Source: an uncultured Candidatus Methylacidiphilales bacterium | GTDB lineage: Bacteria; Verrucomicrobiota; Verrucomicrobiia; Methylacidiphilales; CALFVM01 | NCBI GenBank assembly: GCA_937928665.1 | Contig: CALFVM010000181.1 | Span: forward strand, 1 to 6,533 | DNA length: 6,533 nt | Direction of reading: 5' to 3' | Part shown: one piece after another, positions 3,956-6,533 of the stretch | Layout: the number at the start of each line of letters is the position of its first letter | How positions within the stretch are numbered: position 1 is the first letter of the stretch | Program-made: the position numbers and the translations under genes | The notes under the pieces: model-generated | Databases searched by the model: none | Seen by the model: only the letters and a program-made list of their open reading frames with translations | Told to the model about the DNA's origin: nothing

Positions 3956-6533
3956 TCACATTTTCGGCAAAGGAGGCGGTGAACCCGATGCCGGAGCCGA
4001 TGGTGGTCGCCCGTTTTCGCCTTTCTGGGATGCACGGGACCAACCGCCAGCACCGAACTGGATAAAGGCCCATTTCAGCCAGCGGATCAGCGAAAACGCC
4101 AGCCACAAGGCCCACGCCAGCATCAACAATCGGTACCACCACACCGACACCGAGACCATCGTCGGCTCGGGAAGGATCGCTCCCGCCCGGGGCGCAAACC
4201 AGTTCAGGCTCGTCATCGTCGATCCATTCCCGGTGATGAACATTTCCGGATTGCCCAAGAGCCCGGCACCGACGACCGCCAACACCACCCCGAGCATAAT
4301 GAGGGTCAGCAGAGCCAGCCCGAACTGCCCGAGGTTGAACGCCCACGGAGCCCAGTTCGACCATCGATTCCGCCCCCGCCAGGCAAAGACAAAAAACCAC
4401 CCGATGACAACCGCAGCCGCTGCCAAGGTGACCTGAGTTAATCCAAGTGCCAACAACAACCATTCCCAGCCCTTGATCGGCGAGAGCGATCGCCCACCCA
4501 GAATGTAGGCCGCGATCGCCGCGCACACCACCACTACCCAGAACCGCACAGCAGGTCCTTGCTGCGGCCCTCCCGTCCACAGCACCCAACGATCTTTCGG
4601 AACACGCAGGTTCAGGGTCACATTCGCGCTCTCAACCGGCAACGCGATCCTATCGCCCTTGGCCACCGTGCCCAGCTCCCGATTCTCCCGCCAGACCACC
4701 GCCACCTCAGAAAGGCCGGGCCTTACCGGGACAATGATACGGCCTGCGTCCATCCGTGCGGGCAGCGTTTGCCCGGCCATGTTCACGGACGAGACTTCCG
4801 CACCTTCTGGCAACCCGATAGCCAGATCTTGACCCACGCTGCATTGCAAAGTGAGGGCCAGGGTCGAACTCCGTTGGCGTCGTCCAATCTCTGTTCGCAA
4901 GCGGGCCCGTTGCACCGTTAATGTCGCCCCCTCCACGGCTTCCGGACGGCCAATCTCCAGCTCCACACTTTCGCCCGGCCACGGCTGCCAGACCGGAACC
5001 AACGCGGGGTTACCCGGTTCAAACATCGGCGGCAAGCCCTTCAACGCCACGCTCCAAACCGGCGAAACCATCAGGGTCCATCGTTCCACCCAGGCATCGT
5101 TCACCGCCGTCTTCAGCTCGATTCGTTCCGTCTGCGTCAGCTCACTTTCCCAACTCACCTGCTGCTCCTGCGCACCCAGTCGAACTTCCGCCAGACCATC
5201 ACGCACCGTCAGATTGGCGGTCAGCACGTTCTCGCCCGGCAACACAGGCACCCGCAGGGAGACCGCTTTCCCTGGCGCGGAGAGGCGCCGCACCTCCGTC
5301 CGGACTTTCCAGACCAAACCCAGCTCCAACGTCCGGTCCACCGATACCACCGCCGCGTAATCACGTTGGTCAAACGTCGCTTCTCCCGCCGTCGTCCGGC
5401 CCTGACGAGAAAAGAAAATCTGCGCCTCCGGCTCACCCGTCGGCTTGATCCCGTTCACTGCCCAACCCGGCGCATCCACCGTTACCCGGAACGGTTTCAG
5501 CAAAAACGCACACTCCCATTCCGTCGCCCCGGCGACCGCCCCCTCGACTCGCACCCGGCTAACCCCTTGCGGCACGGCCACCCAAAGGAAACCATCCCCA
5601 CGGCGCAGAGCCGTTTCCGACCGGCCCGCCACCTGAACCGAGACCGGCGACCACGAGGGCAAACGCCCTGGTAACGGCACCGCACACGCCACCGCCGCGT
5701 GAACCTCCACATCCAACACCAATCGGTCCTCGCGCAACTGCATCGCTACCTGCGGAATCGACGCCGCAGTGGGAAACGCATCCGGCACTTGCAACAACCG
5801 TGCCTTGAGCTGCTCTAACATTTGACTGTCCGGGAACTGGGCCTGGGCCGCACCCGGCCAGGCCAACAGGACAAAAACCGCCGCCAACACTCCCGCACCA
5901 CGCGACGGAAAGACCCAACCCGCCACACGCGATCGGTCCAGCCCCAAAAGAACTCCCGCCAGCATCAGCAGCAACATCACCCGCAGGAAACAAAGGCTTC
6001 GCGCCACCCCGGCTGAAACCAGCACCGGCCGGACCTCCTGCTCCGCCGTCACCGGACCGTTCCAACCGTAGCCAACCGTCCGCCAATTCCATTCGGGCAC
6101 ACCCGGCCCCGTCTGGATCCGTGCCTCCACCCGTTGGGCCATGTTCGTCTCGAATTTCTTCAGCGACGGTTTCCCTGGCACCGAAGACTCTTGCGGTGCC
6201 GCCCGCCGAACCGCCGGTTCGGCTTCGTTCTGGGGGACTGTATCGACGCCCCCGATGGTTTCATCCCGCGGAGTGGCAAGCCCATTGGCAAAGCCAACCG
6301 AGTAGGTCTGATCCCACACCTCGCTCCGGCCCTCCAGCTGCGGATAAAGCCCATCCGTGACTTGGCTGACCACAAACGGGGCTGCCGCCACCACCAGCAC
6401 CGCGACCGCCACCCACTTCCAGACACGGGCCAACCACTTGGGCCATCCCTCCGGTACCACCCGGATCAGGGCCAAGGGTGCCAACAGAAACAGCCAAGCA
6501 TACCGCGGTGCCTCCGGTTCGTGGTAACTCAAG
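3956..6533 (-). CDS. C-terminal 858 residues of a giant multi-pass membrane protein, function unknown
   Basis: The gene enters from the right edge and ends at TGA 3958-3956; the N-terminus is outside the window. The first complete codon, TTG, is more likely an internal Leu than a start. Numbering from it, hydrophobic segments lie at about 11-27, 39-57, 178-197, 212-229, 663-680, 690-718, 733-760 and 798-817. Segment 212-229 ends in GAAQAQFP (227-234) and resembles a signal peptide inside the protein. Residues 235-660 contain no membrane segment and many short alternating hydrophobic stretches, suggesting a beta-rich domain; landmarks are VPLPG (285-289), FLLKP (343-347), APGWAVNG (354-361) and FEPGNPALVPVWQPWPG (504-520). 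This domain would lie outside the cytoplasm if 212-229 acts as an anchor or signal. The tail (838-858) is Pro-rich. I see no catalytic or nucleotide-binding motif. It looks like a large conserved envelope protein of unknown function. No minus-strand partner follows it before the convergent SYLF gene. Confidence 0.85.
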   Translation of the reverse strand, partial: LSYHEPEAPRYAWLFLLAPLALIRVVPEGWPKWLARVWKWVAVAVLVVAAAPFVVSQVTDGLYPQLEGRSEVWDQTYSVGFANGLATPRDETIGGVDTVPQNEAEPAVRRAAPQESSVPGKPSLKKFETNMAQRVEARIQTGPGVPEWNWRTVGYGWNGPVTAEQEVRPVLVSAGVARSLCFLRVMLLLMLAGVLLGLDRSRVAGWVFPSRGAGVLAAVFVLLAWPGAAQAQFPDSQMLEQLKARLLQVPDAFPTAASIPQVAMQLREDRLVLDVEVHAAVACAVPLPGRLPSWSPVSVQVAGRSETALRRGDGFLWVAVPQGVSRVRVEGAVAGATEWECAFLLKPFRVTVDAPGWAVNGIKPTGEPEAQIFFSRQGRTTAGEATFDQRDYAAVVSVDRTLELGLVWKVRTEVRRLSAPGKAVSLRVPVLPGENVLTANLTVRDGLAEVRLGAQEQQVSWESELTQTERIELKTAVNDAWVERWTLMVSPVWSVALKGLPPMFEPGNPALVPVWQPWPGESVELEIGRPEAVEGATLTVQRARLRTEIGRRQRSSTLALTLQCSVGQDLAIGLPEGAEVSSVNMAGQTLPARMDAGRIIVPVRPGLSEVAVVWRENRELGTVAKGDRIALPVESANVTLNLRVPKDRWVLWTGGPQQGPAVRFWVVVVCAAIAAYILGGRSLSPIKGWEWLLLALGLTQVTLAAAAVVIGWFFVFAWRGRNRWSNWAPWAFNLGQFGLALLTLIMLGVVLAVVGAGLLGNPEMFITGNGSTMTSLNWFAPRAGAILPEPTMVSVSVWWYRLLMLAWALWLAFSLIRWLKWAFIQFGAGGWSRASQKGENGRPPSAPASGSPPPLPKM

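Noticed and set aside
4921..5448. Plus-strand Pro/Ser-rich frame of about 175 residues opposite the large membrane protein gene.
   Set aside because: It lies antisense to a frame with clear membrane segments and domain structure; its composition is what the complement of G-ending codons gives.

Overview
The window looks like bacterial chromosome from a GC-rich lineage that makes menaquinone by the futalosine route. I lean towards Verrucomicrobiota or a relative. The reasons are the adjacent mqnE-mqnA pair, strongly C/G-ending codons, start codons without Shine-Dalgarno sequences, a SYLF/Ysc84 lipid-binding exported protein and a very large membrane protein of unknown function. The phylum is an inference, not something shown directly. 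I see no insertion sequence, CRISPR array, rRNA or confident tRNA.

Layout from left to right. (1) Positions 1-915, minus strand: a partial gene that runs off the left edge. Its reading frame is open for all 305 visible codons. It encodes an N-terminal membrane anchor or signal sequence, a Pro-every-third-residue stretch, a long low-complexity Pro/Gly/Ser region and a glycine-zipper segment. (2) Positions 916-1126: a divergent intergenic region with a small inverted repeat beside the left gene's start and a roughly 100-base pyrimidine-rich tract. (3) Positions 1127-2955, plus strand: mqnE and mqnA, overlapping by four bases. They encode the first two consecutive steps of the futalosine pathway: MqnA dehydrates chorismate and MqnE turns the product into aminofutalosine. 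(4) Positions 2956-3151: an AT-richer regulatory gap holding two perfect palindromes (16 bp and 12 bp) that abut without a spacer, overlapping a possible promoter. (5) Positions 3152-3859, plus strand: a secreted SYLF/Ysc84-domain protein. (6) Positions 3860-3955: a short convergent gap. (7) Positions 3956 to the right edge, minus strand: the C-terminal 858 residues or so of a giant multi-pass membrane protein with a beta-rich middle domain.

Only the mqn pair forms an obvious functional unit. The other three genes are all envelope-associated by their signals and membrane segments, but the sequence does not link them to one another or to quinone synthesis. I found no clear defence, mobile or otherwise new multi-gene system. 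The strongest unexplained signals are the back-to-back palindromes, the unidentified Pro-rich/glycine-zipper protein at the left edge, and the giant membrane protein with an internal signal-peptide-like segment.
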